A DNA stretch of 64,000 nucleotides from Lithospermum erythrorhizon (taxonomy: Eukaryota > Streptophyta > Magnoliopsida > Boraginales > Boraginaceae), in the NCBI GenBank assembly GCA_019722365.1, contig JADFUC010000302.1, forward strand, positions 37,744-101,743, read 5' to 3'. Position 1 is the stretch's first letter. Every line of letters begins with the position of its first letter. The translations under genes were made by a program, and so were the position numbers. The notes beneath the pieces are model-generated. The model worked only from the letters and a program-made list of their open reading frames with translations, made no database searches and was not told where the DNA came from. Positions 10,580 through 22,199 of the stretch are shown here, piece after piece.

Positions 10580-11110
10580 AAAAAACAGAGGCGATACGTT
10601 TACAAGATTCGATCTACCATCAGCATGCATCTTCTTTTTCAAAGTTTCATCAGTAAAGAACTCCAACGCAAGTCAGCGCTGACCTAAAAATTCCTCAGTG
10701 ATTAATTCACCTTAAGCTTTCTCAAATGAAGACGCGAGCCGTATGCATAAAACTGTCAGAATCTCGCGCTGTCAGAAGGCCAAACAGATCATTAACGACC
10801 ACCTAAGCATGTTAGCAAATGAATACCGGTATGTTCGTCCTGAACCGCGAATCTGCTTATGCCAAGGTGCGCTAATGCATGGAGCCAAGCATCTCTAGGC
10901 TTTGCAGAAACACTTTAATCTCACACTACTACATTTTATTGATGCCAACGGCGACGCCGAAGTATTGCTGGGGGCCAGAATTCAATCTCCGCAAAATGCG
11001 CAGGCAGATAGTTATGATCAGAATGTACTACAATGAGCGGCCATTGAACTAACTTTTAAAGAGAAATGCTTTACGCTGAGACGACGCTGATTTTCATTGC
11101 ACGGTGATTT
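10580..11110 (+). pseudogene. possible copia RNase H scrap
   Basis: This stretch is richer in GC than its flanks and has lost any long frame. Around 10905-11030 a plus-strand translation reads NLTLLHFIDANGDAE, which is reminiscent of the copia RNase H start (LxLHxYxDADWAGD). Similarity is weak and short, and no LTRs were seen around it. It could be another decayed sequence. Confidence 0.3.
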
Positions 11111-11299
11111 ATTTGGATTAAGAGTAACAGTAAAACCGCTCAAAGCAAAACCAGCTTCTCGCAAAACAGAAATCATCAAAGAAGAGATCATCTTCTTGAG
11201 AAGAAAGAGATCATTTTATTTAAATCAAGCCATTTTTGCCGTCATCTCCTTTTTCTTTCTTATACCGTTACTTCCCATATCAGTCTCAGCTTAGTTCTA

Positions 11300-13690
11300 T
11301 GAATCAGTTGAGCGTTAGTGTTACATACAGTTCTTCTGTATCTTGTTATCGTTATATTTTGTGAACTCCACTTTCGACACACAGCTATAATCAGTAAGAT
11401 AAATTTAAACCGTTATTTCCCAGTAAGGTAAATTTGAGCATCATTAGCAATAAGAAGGTTAGTTCATAACCATAAATTAGGTAATGAACAAAAACCACAT
11501 ATGAAATATGAAAAATAACAAAGTTCTGCATTAACAATAAACCGTCGGGCAAATTATGTTATTAATGATGTTAGTATACTAACTTTCATTTGTTAGTCAA
11601 ATGTTAAGAATGGCTAAACACAGGTTATTACATCAACTATGTTATTCCAGATATATACCCAGCCACTACTTTTGCAAGAACAAAGTAATATATTATCATC
11701 AAATTAATCATTTGGGCACTTAAAGAACCTGATTAGCAATATATTATCATCATATTATAATTTTGCCAGATCATTACAGAAATCTTCATTTTGAAGTTAA
11801 TCACAATAACATAAAAGAATAGAAGAATTTTCCATGAATCATTTAAAATACGATTACAGTAAAGTTAAAGAATGTCTATAATATTAAATCATTGAAGAAT
11901 ATCATTGTTTTAAAGAAAAAGTCATTGTAAAAGATATTTTGGAAAAGACTCAATTTAATATTTTATCCAAGAATAATCCTACACCTCATTAATGAAACAA
12001 GATCCATGCACTGTAGAAGAATCAGAAAGATATATCGTTAAGTCAAAAATGAAACACGATTTAATAAGAGTAAGCCCAGATTTGAAATTGTAGCTTCATC
12101 AGAGATAACTTACTATCATAACATAAAACACCTAAAATCTATAGAATTTATTTTAACAAATTAACTAAAAAACTAATATAGTCTGTCTGCAAATAAGATT
12201 TTCCTTAACATAAACAAATGTTATAAGAAGAAGAATTATCTTTGTTCTTACAGCCTTAAGAACCCACCTCTCACCCCTTCTAAAGAAGAAGAAAACCATC
12301 CAGGTTGATTGTCTTTCCCATTTGTATTGTCAGTCATCATCTAGTGCAATTAACCATATATCAGAGTTATTCATCATAGTCACAGAAAGATACAAGGAAG
12401 ACATAAATAATATAGAAAGAGTTCTAGAAAACCCTACAAAGAATTTAAACATACCCCATACCAATTAACTTTATGGAGTCGCTCACCAAAAAATAATATC
12501 GGAACTTGAAGCAAAATAAGAGAAGTTTACTGGGAAGCCTCACGTCACACTCTTTTGTCTCCTCGTAGTGGGCCTTTCCAAAGCAAAATTAATTAATTCT
12601 GATTTAATTTAAAAAGACTTTGACTTTCAAAATACTTGGTATTCCTCATGTAGATGAGATGTTAAATATACTAGTATGATGGACTTTAATGAATTATGGG
12701 TTTTAAATGAAAACCAATTATACAAAAAAAAATAGAAGAACCACACTACATTATCTCTTCACAATTGTTCCAGTTTTCGATATTAAAGTTAGCACAAGAA
12801 AGTGAAAAGTAAACATTTACAACAGTCATGCACTAAATATCCTTCTATAGTTTGCCTTTTTAGTAGTAAAACCAGAAATTAACATAACCAATATTACTGA
12901 TAAGACCATAAGAAAATCTCAATTGCTGCTAATGTCTTAATATTAGGATTTGTATCGTTCAACCTATCAGGTGAACAGTAGAAGTTCTAGTATTCGAATC
13001 GATTTCCAATGCCAAATGACAATTACACCAGCTAAAAGAGCAGTACAATCACACTGGTCTCAAGCAGAGTGATAACTAATATTTTATGATGATAAAAATA
13101 GGCATACTTACAAATACACCTTCATCTTTTAAAGTTTATTAGCAATTTAACTGCTGGCATAAATTACTCCCCATTATCTTTAAATAACAAAGGACCTTTC
13201 AACCAATTCAGCAGTTTCAATGGTAAGAAAACCTCTCTCATGGTGCTCGAGAAATACATTTCACTGCAAAAGTTAGCATTTGAGCATAAACCTACCCAGA
13301 ATAATTGTAAAAGTATAAGAGAAACGGTTCTATATTTGTTTTTTATCTATAACAAATTAAGTGTCAGTAATACATGAAGCCTCTACACTGTAATGTACAC
13401 TCTTCCTTCCTGCCAACAAAATCAAATCATGCCCAGTGTAGTAATAGGGTTAACGGCCTCGACCAAGACATATATTCAGATTAATCTGCCTCAAAACCAC
13501 CACGAATTTTTCCAAAGACGTTTTCCTCATTCACGTGCTCACCGAGAAACTGCAGGGGCCACCAGTATCCTAATTACCCCTGTGTCAAACACGCTAATAA
13601 AGAGTTCTTATAGGATTTAATTTTCCTAAAAGAAGATGATCTCGCCAGAGCGCCGAAGAAGAATTAATTAAATCATATCAAAACATACTG
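11300..13690. other. AT-rich intergenic sequence, no gene recognised
   Basis: No coding frame with recognisable motifs, no paired repeats and no RNA gene were seen. Confidence 0.35.
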
Positions 13691-13691
13691 C

Positions 13692-13709
13692 CACACACAC
13701 ACACACACA
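13692..13709 (+). repeat. (CA)9 microsatellite
   Basis: Nine uninterrupted CA dinucleotides. A simple sequence repeat. Confidence 0.9.
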
Positions 13710-14023
13710 TTTTTTCGTCAGACATAAATAATTTACCGAGTAATCTCTCTAAAAAGTGGTCTGCATTTTAAATTGAAGCTGCAATAATTGAAGTTATCAT
13801 CCCAACATGGCATACGCACATAATCATGATAATATAGTGAAACATGCTGTATTTAAATAACCTAAAAGGATTCAACCATATTGCTAGAACACCCAGAAAA
13901 ATGCCAAGGTGCGAAGACATTGATACTTATTTTGATTTGGTAATAATTTGTCTTCTTTCAGAAGTCCATAAGAACTCCAATGTTAAAGGCTTAACTCAAT
14001 TCTAGACACATCATTAAATAGAG

Positions 14024-14480
14024 AGATCGAGATCCCATCGGCACTGTGTGGCCTGGCCGGGGTCTCGGCGCACAAATTGAAGCCGGGTTCTAGATATCAA
14101 TTTATCCACAGTCATGAAGGCTAAGTCAAAGAAGATAATGAAGATTGGGGTCACAATCTTCATTTTATCCTAAAAATCATTTTCCTCACAACTTCCATTG
14201 TCTAAAATCTAATAGAGCACACTGATTTAATAATTACTATATCATTTAGCTTAAACTAGTGTAGATTTACAGTCAGAATACTAAATTACAAATATTACCT
14301 GTCTGAGAAGCTTATATAGACTTTGCAACAATCGGCTAGAATTATATTCCAACATTTAGTACAAGGGAAGAATTGTGAAACCTGAATAAAGATCCGTGTT
14401 ATTTACTGTATTTTTCAATTATTGTCCGTCTGATTACTGAGGGTTAATTTATATATATATCTATTTAGTTGTAGATCGCT
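14024..14480 (+). repeat. left LTR remnant of the decayed copia element (approximate)
   Basis: Similarity to 18140-18560 is clearest at GGTCACAATCTTCATTTTAT and the following bases. An upstream word resembling TCGGCGCACAAATTGAAG aligns with TCGATGCCAAATTGGAG before the right copy. Neither boundary is sharp. Confidence 0.45.
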
Positions 14481-14538
14481 CATTCCTCATAACACTGTAG
14501 CTAATGGAAGTTTTGAGTCTAGAAGAAATTAATGGAAA

Positions 14539-14745
14539 ATGTATGTGTATCGACATATGAGAATAACTCGGAAGTTGATTTCACTATATGAATGTTATGA
14601 TTGGCTTGAAAGTAAGCAAGATCATAAGAAAAGTGTTCTAAACAGGAGACATCAAGATTTGGGAATCCATTGGGAGATCATGCCAGCACAATGTATGAGA
14701 CTGTTTGCACAAAAAGTGGCTTCATTGATAGCTTTGTCAAGATGA
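14539..14745 (+). pseudogene. possible copia gag fragment
   Basis: A 68-codon open stretch lies where gag is expected, just after the left LTR. No diagnostic motif is visible and the assignment rests only on position. Confidence 0.25.
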
Positions 14746-15149
14746 GAAACCATCCAACAACAAGAACTGTTTGAGAGTTTAATGAAGGTCTGTCGTTAGC
14801 ACCTAACACATAACCAACAATGTTGAGTTGTTCAGTAGATTAATTTACATCGATATCGCAATTCGCTTATAATGGGAGAGTCATTGTACTGTGAGTAATT
14901 CAACAGAACAGAAGTGTCTGTAAGAGCTGTCCGGTAAGTTCTTCTGTGAATGATCGAAAGTCGAGAAAGGTTCTCGATCATGTGTGTGTCATAAAATGGC
15001 AGAATAAATGAAAAGCCGAGGAAGAAGAAGTCAAGCTCGAGACGACTGACGCAAAACCGGGTCACGTCATGCAGAATTAAGCGGTATCTGGGTAGTCGGA
15101 GGGACAAAGAGTTGTATGAATGTTGAAGATGACAGCATGCCTACTGTTG

Positions 15150-15480
15150 ATGCCTATAAATCTTGGATTCTTATTTGTGGCACGTCATACACTACAACTG
15201 CAGGATATAACAATTAGTGGCTGAGACAGGCTCAGCCTCATAACGCGAGCCGTCACATCAAATAAGTGTACGATGTGACACCCTGAAGTTCAATTGGTTC
15301 AATCTCTGAGATCGACCAGCTATAATGAATGTTCAAGAGCCGATTAGTGATGGTTACCGAACCATGCTTAACCTGGAAGGTAGCCCAGGTGTAAACAGAT
15401 CAGAGTCTGATATCCAAGATAGATATTCTGACTGAGTCAAAGATCATAGCTGCTGAGATAGTTTTCCTCGAGAAGACGAT
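15150..15480 (+). pseudogene. copia protease / pre-integrase fragment
   Basis: DAYKSWILICGTSYTTT near 15150-15200 resembles the copia protease context SWILDSGAS. FNWFNL near 15280 resembles the RDWFxTYE words that follow it in Tork-type copia. The D of the catalytic DSG is lost. Stops and frameshifts follow. Confidence 0.45.
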
Positions 15481-16639
15481 GTTCTGCACAACCGATCACA
15501 TGAAAGCAGAAAATAAAACCTGCTAGTTTAAAGAAGAGACATCAGCCTAAATAGTGTTGATCATCATATCTCATGTAAGAGTCGTGTTCTGGAAGGAAGA
15601 AAGCCGATGTTAAATTGGCGCCGGTTTCAACCGGTGAGGGTCACAGTCTACAGATGAGACTGCATCCATTTCAGTGGAGTTCATTTGATTATGCATGACA
15701 CGAGAAAAAATGTCCTGGGTTTAGTCAAATAACAAACTGAAAATGAGAAACTTAGATCTATATTAGACAATATCAGATCCGAACGTAAAACAATAAATGA
15801 AGGATTTCAAAACATTTCTTTAATTGAATAACAGTGATTAAGTAAGACTATTCCTAACTTCAATAACGAATAGTTTAGAGGACAGAACAGATCATCGAAT
15901 TATTGTATGCATGCACCTAGTTTTTACCCAACATTCTCTTAATCAATGGGCTCACTTTCCTTGATAATAGAGACCTCATCCTTCAATTTTGATCAAGAAA
16001 CGTGAGTTCGGTTAGCTGCAACTATTCTTTCGAAAATACGGCTGTTTAAATATGATAAAATGCTAGAAATAAGCTTCAAGCCAACCTATCAGTTATTTTA
16101 TTGGTTACCATGATTTACGGATACAAGTTCCCTATGATTCAAGAACGAAAATCATTCAGAAAGAAAGAACGTATCTTCAAATTGCAATGCGTGTTATACT
16201 AAAAGCATGCATGTAAAATGTTGGGGAGGGAGGAAAGAAGCGAAGGATAAGTCACAACCGAATAATGAGGAAGTCAAATGCTAAAGAGAAGATGACTCGG
16301 TTCCTTCCAAACTGGCATGTTCAGACATGCCTACTCCCCAAAGACGAAACCAAGATCCTTTTTATTGATATGCCACCTTTAGAAGAATTAGTTCAGATGA
16401 GTGAGACGCATAAGAGTCTAATGATAACATTTCAGCAACATCAACAAGAGATTGTTCCCCTGATGGTGATCAAGATGTGCAGGTACCCAGTCTCGTAAGA
16501 AGTATCCGTGGTTTTAAAAACCAACTGAGTATTCACCTTTCCTGCTTAACTTTCTGTTAACGGCTGTGAGGCGAGCCCAAGTACAGGCCGGCGCATAAAT
16601 GTGATGAAGAATCGTCGGAGTGCCAGTTGGCGAAAGAAG

Positions 16640-17450
16640 CAGGATTGAAATATCATGAGCAAACAAATACGAAGAAGTTAGACGGAGTCATTGTTGACAA
16701 ACATGAATGGAGTCAGTGTTAATCAGCCAAGTAAAGCTTTAAAAAGAATATTGCGTAATAAATGGGCTCCACCTAAATCAAGGAGGAAAAGGATCAAAAC
16801 AAACAGAGGAAAAGTTTCGCTTGGTTGTCATGGATTCCAACAGAAAGAATCGACTACACCGAACATTAAATTACTAAGCTTCGTAATCTAACCTGCTTCC
16901 GGATTGGGTAGATTAGTCAGACCTTCATCGATGGCTTAAAAACCGCGTTTAAGTACGCGATCCGATGAAGAAGATTCATGGAAGAACCTTAAGGCTTTAA
17001 GGTTGTGGGCGAATAAAGATTTGGTCCAGAAACTTTAAGAGTTTCAGACGGCTCGAAACAGTTCAGGCAAATGAATAATAATTTAGTGAACTTTATCAAA
17101 AGGTTGAAGTTTGTAAGTTGGGTGACCGACCACCGTCATATATGCGCTTAAAGATTATGTTATCTTACTTTCTTATGTTGATGATATGATCGAATTGATT
17201 TGGTAAAAGTGAACACGCTGAAGAAAGAGTTGTCGTTGAATTTGCGAATAAGGAATTTAGTGAGGCTTAAAACAAATTGGGATTTAATAATCAGATTCAG
17301 ATTCTCCGAGACGACATTACGCAGTGAATATCTCGAGGAAGGTAATCAAGCGATTCAACATGCCGACGCAGTTTCTCCTAAGTACTCATATCAAGCCATT
17401 TTCAACTACAAGACAACATTCACCAGACTGAAGATGATTTAGAGTATACG
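16640..17450 (+). pseudogene. copia reverse transcriptase remnant
   Basis: Fragments appear in the order of copia reverse transcriptase but in different frames: KIKTNRGKVS-like sequence and GFQQKES near 16790-16855; KTAF and DEE-like words near 16935-16975; LLYVDDM near 17167-17188, the catalytic YVDD box; then RFNMP near 17351 (compare LxRFNMxxAKPVSTPL). The YVDD box itself is intact. Many frameshifts make this unable to encode an enzyme. The words match the Tork-like copia group best, from memory of the family. Confidence 0.7.
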
Positions 17451-17900
17451 GATAAGGCGCCATGGCCGCAGTAGTAGCCTTTTTATGTAGCAGCATGGCT
17501 CAGACTGACCGATATCAGACATGCTACGGAGCGCCTGATGCGCTGCCCAACCCGTGGAGAATATCGAAGTCAGGAAGTGATTTCAGATACCCGAATGGTG
17601 TGCCGAAAAACTTTATGTTTCCGTGAACTTAGTAATGGGATATGTAGACAATGAGCAATCTGTAGGATGTTGATAGTAGAAGCCCATTAGTGACATACCA
17701 CGTTGGGGTACCGCTTATTAGCCGGAGACGGCCGGGTGAACCAATAAGAGATTGTCTAGTGCGTAGTATTGCCGCTATGGCGAAGCCGAAAAGGACTATC
17801 TGTTGCGACTTCTTTGAAAGAGCCGAATCTTGAGCAACACCTTGTACCAGGATACCGTAGGCGCTTATTTATCCGCTAAAATCCTGCAGGGAGCCAAGCG
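17450..17900 (+). pseudogene. copia RT end / RNase H remnant
   Basis: A RLTDIRHA word near 17494-17516 resembles the TRPDIAHAV motif of copia elements, followed by traces of the RNase H region. Strongly mutated. Confidence 0.5.
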
Positions 17901-18139
17901 AGGACAAAGCACATAGATCGAGGTTCCATTTTACACAAGCCTGTGACGTGAGAACGGGTCCCAAGCTCGACAAGATTCTAGAGATCGAATCAATACATGT
18001 TTACAAAAGCTGAAACAATGAAGTTGTTCGATTTAACCTTTCGGTTTGCAGAAATTTCAAGTGCCGCTGAACGAGAGGTCTTTAAGACGGTGATCTAAAA
18101 AGGCTCTGCCGAGATCGTCAGAGTTAAGCGAGATTTTCA

Positions 18140-18565
18140 AAGTGTGAGACGTATGGATCGACCCTGGGCCTCGATGCCAAATTGGAGCTCTGGCCTCAGA
18201 TGAGTCTATCGAGGTATTATCGAGACTGCCATCAGACTGCGGTCCTGGATAGAAGTCCTCATAATGGCATATTTTATTAAAGATAAATAAAGATTAGTCA
18301 CAATCTTCATTTTATTCTAAAAATTCCATTTTTCTCTCTCTCAACTTTCCAATTGCTCCAAATTATTGTAGTTGTTCCTCTACTTGATTAGTATCATTTG
18401 TATATCAGTTAAATCGAGTTAGATTTGGCTATCAAGAACCTTAGTTTGATAGGACTTAGTTTGATAGGACCTTAGTCTGATAGGACTTTAACAATAGTTG
18501 TAACAATACTATATTATTAAACTCTCAAAACCTGCAAGGAAGAGGTCTATGTGGGCAAGCAACAC
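18140..18565 (+). repeat. right LTR remnant of the decayed copia element (approximate)
   Basis: See the left copy. It contains a short tandem repeat at 18440-18485. Confidence 0.45.
18440..18485 (+). repeat. short tandem repeat, 15-16 bp unit, three copies
   Basis: CTTAGTTTGATAGGA is present twice and CTTAGTCTGATAGGA once, in tandem. It lies in the right LTR remnant of the copia element. Confidence 0.8.
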
Positions 18566-18739
18566 CTCCCTTCATTTCTCAACTCACCATTCTTAAGCAC
18601 ATCAAAGAAATAAGGAATCACTGCTGTTATTCATTATTTGTGGTTTGCTCATAACTGCCGAATCAACAATCTTACCTTTCGGCTCCATTTAATAACCGTG
18701 TTACTCATCAACTTTTAATAAATTTTGATATTTGTCTTC

Positions 18740-20850
18740 TTAATTAACGCATCAAAACGTAACCTTGGAAAAAATATTCAAAGTGAGTTGAAATAGCGAG
18801 TATGTCTAATGATTTTGTTAATTTAGATCTATAATCTGCATGGATTTAAGTACTCCATTATTAACTCTCAATCTAGTGCTAATGATACTACTATCGAGGA
18901 AAAACGCCATGGATTTGGAAATATTTCTTATATCCGGAAAACAAACTACAACTTGTTTAAAATTGTAAAGAGTACTCATCATGGAAAACAAGTGTGGTAG
19001 CGGAACCCATTACTTTGCTGTACACTTAAGGTCATAAGATCACTAAAGATAGAAAGTAGGAGGGTGGTATACAAGAAACTATCATACCAAACCGCAAAAA
19101 CTTTTTTTAGTATTTTAGCTTAGGATCAAACTATGAAATTTGTAACGGTAGTTTTTTGGCCTTTTAATCATTGCGATGGACGGGCGCTTCACTAAATGGG
19201 ATTCAAAATGTCGCTCATCCCGAGCAATACGTATCCCTCGGCCTACTCTTTAAACTATGCTTTTAAATATTTTAAAGTAAAAAGATCTTCTATGTGAAAC
19301 TCTCACACTCATTTTATAAAACGATTCGACTAAAGGAGACGCAAGGTTTTTTTGATTTTTGATATAATAAAGGTAACATGCCATTTGGATTGACTGCGAT
19401 CGATCTTACAAAGGAGAATTATATATTTTAGATCATTTCTAAATATAACAATATTCAAATTTCGAAGGTATACTCGCACGTACAATGATTACAAATGTTT
19501 GAATAGATACTTCAATTTCATATTTGATAACGCCATTCGCTAATAACGATCAATCAAAGATTAAAGATGCCTATTAAACCGGATTTTAGTGAACTTTTTC
19601 ATGTTAGATGTTTGGTGTCACGCCCTTCAATTAGTTGCTAGCATGGAATAAAACGCTGTTCGATTTAGTTTATTTTACCAATTGTAGTGTCATAATTTTG
19701 TCGTTCATGTCAAGACACGAATATAAAAAATTGGTTGAGGCTTCGGGAAAGAAGTTTAAGAAAATTAATTTTGATCATGATTAGACGGAACTCCGACCCA
19801 CATCTACTAGTTCGTGCATATATGTATAAGTGACGAAATTACAACATTTTGGCTAGACAGACGCTCCCATCAGCGAATATTATCCCCACTCACATATAAT
19901 AATTGGAAATATTGTTATGAATTACTTAAGTTTCTCGGTTAGTTTGAAAGATTATACCTAAAGTTTTTCAACTCAATATGAACATTCATCTTGTTTTATG
20001 TATCGTTAATCTTTCCATTCATATGATTAAAACATGTAGATGGTCACGTCATGAGATACGGTTCAATATGGAAGACAAGTTTTAAATATTTCATCCTATT
20101 CCACATGTATATGCAATTGGTATAATCTTGAATCCTAACGCTAAATCTAGTCACTTTAATTTCATGTGAACCATTACTAAGCATTAAGATCCTTTAATCC
20201 CGAACTAAAGAGTTTTATGTCTAAAAATTGGAAAGATGGAATTGAAACGTATATGTATAAATACGTGTTAGAAGAACATCAATTAAGGTATGAACAAAAG
20301 CTGCCGCACCCTCTAGTAAAGTGGGAAACGTTTTAATGTGTTCATGAGTTAAGATAATGTAAGTCAAATAATGATGACTGCTGAACGCTACACTATTAGG
20401 TAACACTAATCCAATCGCCCACAAGACAATTAAATGAGTTAACTAAGATTACTAACTTTGAATTGAGTCAATATAATGATAATAACCTTTGATATATTAA
20501 ACAAGGGCTTAGTATGAAGCTGCCAAGAGCCGTATCAGTTTAAGATGCAAAAAGAAATACTTTCTATATACCTGATGTTCACAATAGCTAAGAACCAAGA
20601 TTAGCATGGCGGTTCAATACACTCAAAGACGGTCAAGACTTACAAGCCTCAAAGTGATGAAGTATGTGTTTGTATTAAGGATTGACTATCGCTGGAGCAT
20701 GTGGGATGCAGATAAGGATACAATTCCGCCGCAAGTAGAAAGGAAAAGATTTGTCTGGACGATTCAGTGACATCGAGGAAGAAATCAAGTCGACGAAGAG
20801 AAATTGAACACAATAGAACAATCCGGCTAAAGAAGAATCAAGATGAATAG
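18740..20850 (+). pseudogene. hAT-family transposase relic (left, plus strand)
   Basis: hAT transposases have an N-terminal BED zinc finger, an RNase H-like core and a C-terminal dimerisation region. The same parts are recognisable here in order, in broken frames. A GFGNISYI stretch near 18910 lines up with the VWNNIF segment of the right copy. FKMSLIPSN is near 19205, a TRWNS-like word near 19775-19790, AIGIILNPNAKS at about 20113-20145 (compare the hAT VATILDPRYK), and KLPRAVS and VCIKDWL near 20525 and 20680, where hAT has the dimerisation domain. The reverse complement of this region aligns with 24087-26120. It cannot be translated as one protein. Confidence 0.75.
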
Positions 20851-21830
20851 TAAAGATGATTAGATTTGTATAGTTTTTATAATTTGATTGAAATGTATGA
20901 AATTAATGTACTGCCCATTTATATAAACTGCTAAATAATAAAATATTATCGATTTGCTTTTTGTATGTTTCATACCTTAATGGAATTAAACGCACACCAT
21001 TGCACCATTAACGGTACCACGTTAATACTTAAACGGTAACGGAGATCTACTAAATCCATGGTGAGGTTAAAAGAGGTAATGAACTATAATGGGCGCAGCC
21101 TCAAGCAAAGCGGGCCCGATATAGCGGTTCTTGAAATAAGGGGGGTAATGGAGGGAGGTCTATCCGCATTCCTCAAATTGAGGCTTCCACCTCTAACAAA
21201 CCGACAGCGCAGTAGGATACTATGAGGAAGAGTCGACGAAAGCGACTGGGGTCAAGGCCGGTATTTAGAAAGCCAAGGACCGGAAGAGAGGATGATCAAC
21301 GAATGACAAATGATGCTGATCCATATGGCCGATGTCCGGGGCGCTTTAATAGGATCGCACAAACTTTCCTCGAACAACGCAGCTGGCACTCCCATCACGC
21401 CCACCTCCCTTTATCATGAAGACGAATCCGCTAAACATACATGAACGAATGCTGCTTATATATTATATGTATGATAAGCTTTTTCATCGCCAGAAACAAT
21501 GTTTTTATTTACGACTTTCTATTCCAAGTCAGGAACGATGCACGTTTCAATGTTGTGAATGTTTGGAATGTTTATGGTGCTCTCGAAGCCTGAATGAATG
21601 AACGAATGAAAGTGAATGAAATCGAAACGCGGAATGGCTTCAATGTTTGAATGTTGTGAATGTTTGTAACAATCAGATGTCATTATAAACGTGGTACCAA
21701 GTATGACGGGAACGATACCACGCTTATAAAGCGTAAAAATGCAATATTTTGGTATTATCGATATCATGCTTCCATATGAAACGGTACCATTAGTACTAAG
21801 ATTAACGCAGACCGCTTTAACGGTAGGACA
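20850..21830. other. 3' flank of the left hAT relic; no gene
   Basis: Contains GGTACCACGTTAATAC at 21013-21028 and related words such as GTGGTACC and GATACCACG near 21690-21720. Similar words lie around both hAT relics, which suggests subterminal repeats of the element. Open frames here show no motif. Confidence 0.4.
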
Positions 21831-22030
21831 CGGGCTATCGAATCGCTCAAGGGCCGTCCGGGGCCCGCCTACTGGGCTCGCCCTGCCCACTAGCCCACGG
21901 ATCGCCCCGCCCACTAATAAGTGGGACGAACTGTCGGATTGGCCCCGCGGCCCGGTTCGAGCCCACCCGCAATATTCGGTGTGGTATCCGGCCCGGCCCT
22001 GCCGAGGCCCCCAGTTCAAGATAACGTGGC
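21830..22030. other. GC-rich block, probable hAT subterminal sequence
   Basis: About 200 bp very rich in GGCCCG, CCCGCC and GGCCCGG words in otherwise AT-rich DNA. Many plant hAT elements carry such GGGCCGGGCC-like stretches near their ends (family knowledge). A similar block lies at 26780-27120 near the other relic and shares CGGTTCGAGCCC on the opposite strand. Confidence 0.45.
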
Positions 22031-22174
22031 ACTGCGTATATTGTACCACGCAAATTCAAGACTTGATCTATTAACGGGTACTTTATATTAAACGGCACTA
22101 ATGTTAATAAATGCCTGCCAAGTTATTTTACATTATTAATTGGTGTATTAACGCCGTACCTTTTAAAATTAATG

Positions 22175-22190
22175 GGTACCACGTTAATAC
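22175..22190 (+). repeat. second exact copy of GGTACCACGTTAATAC
   Basis: Identical 16-mer to 21013-21028. Shorter relatives (GTACCACG, GATACCAC, GGTACCGCG) occur at about 22046, 22248, 23817 and 23927. Confidence 0.7.
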
Positions 22191-22199
22191 CTAAAACAG

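Larger units (their letters stand above)
14024..18570 (+). mobile_element. decayed copia element with two LTR remnants
   Basis: Two directly repeated blocks flank a retroelement-like interior. GTCACAATCTTCATTTTAT plus following C/T-rich sequence is at 14150-14220, and AGTCACAATCTTCATTTTAT is at 18296-18315 with a similar following stretch. Between them, plus-strand fragments follow copia order: a protease-like SWILICGTSY near 15163, then reverse transcriptase pieces from 16780, then RNase H-like sequence to about 17900. Frameshifts and stops are everywhere. The outer LTR boundaries are approximate because the LTRs have diverged strongly. Orientation is plus. Confidence 0.65.

Noticed and set aside
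21519..22098. Long open frames on both strands (176, 111 and 83 codons)
   Set aside because: They owe their length to the GC-rich block, which lacks AT-rich stop codons; no recognisable domain is present.
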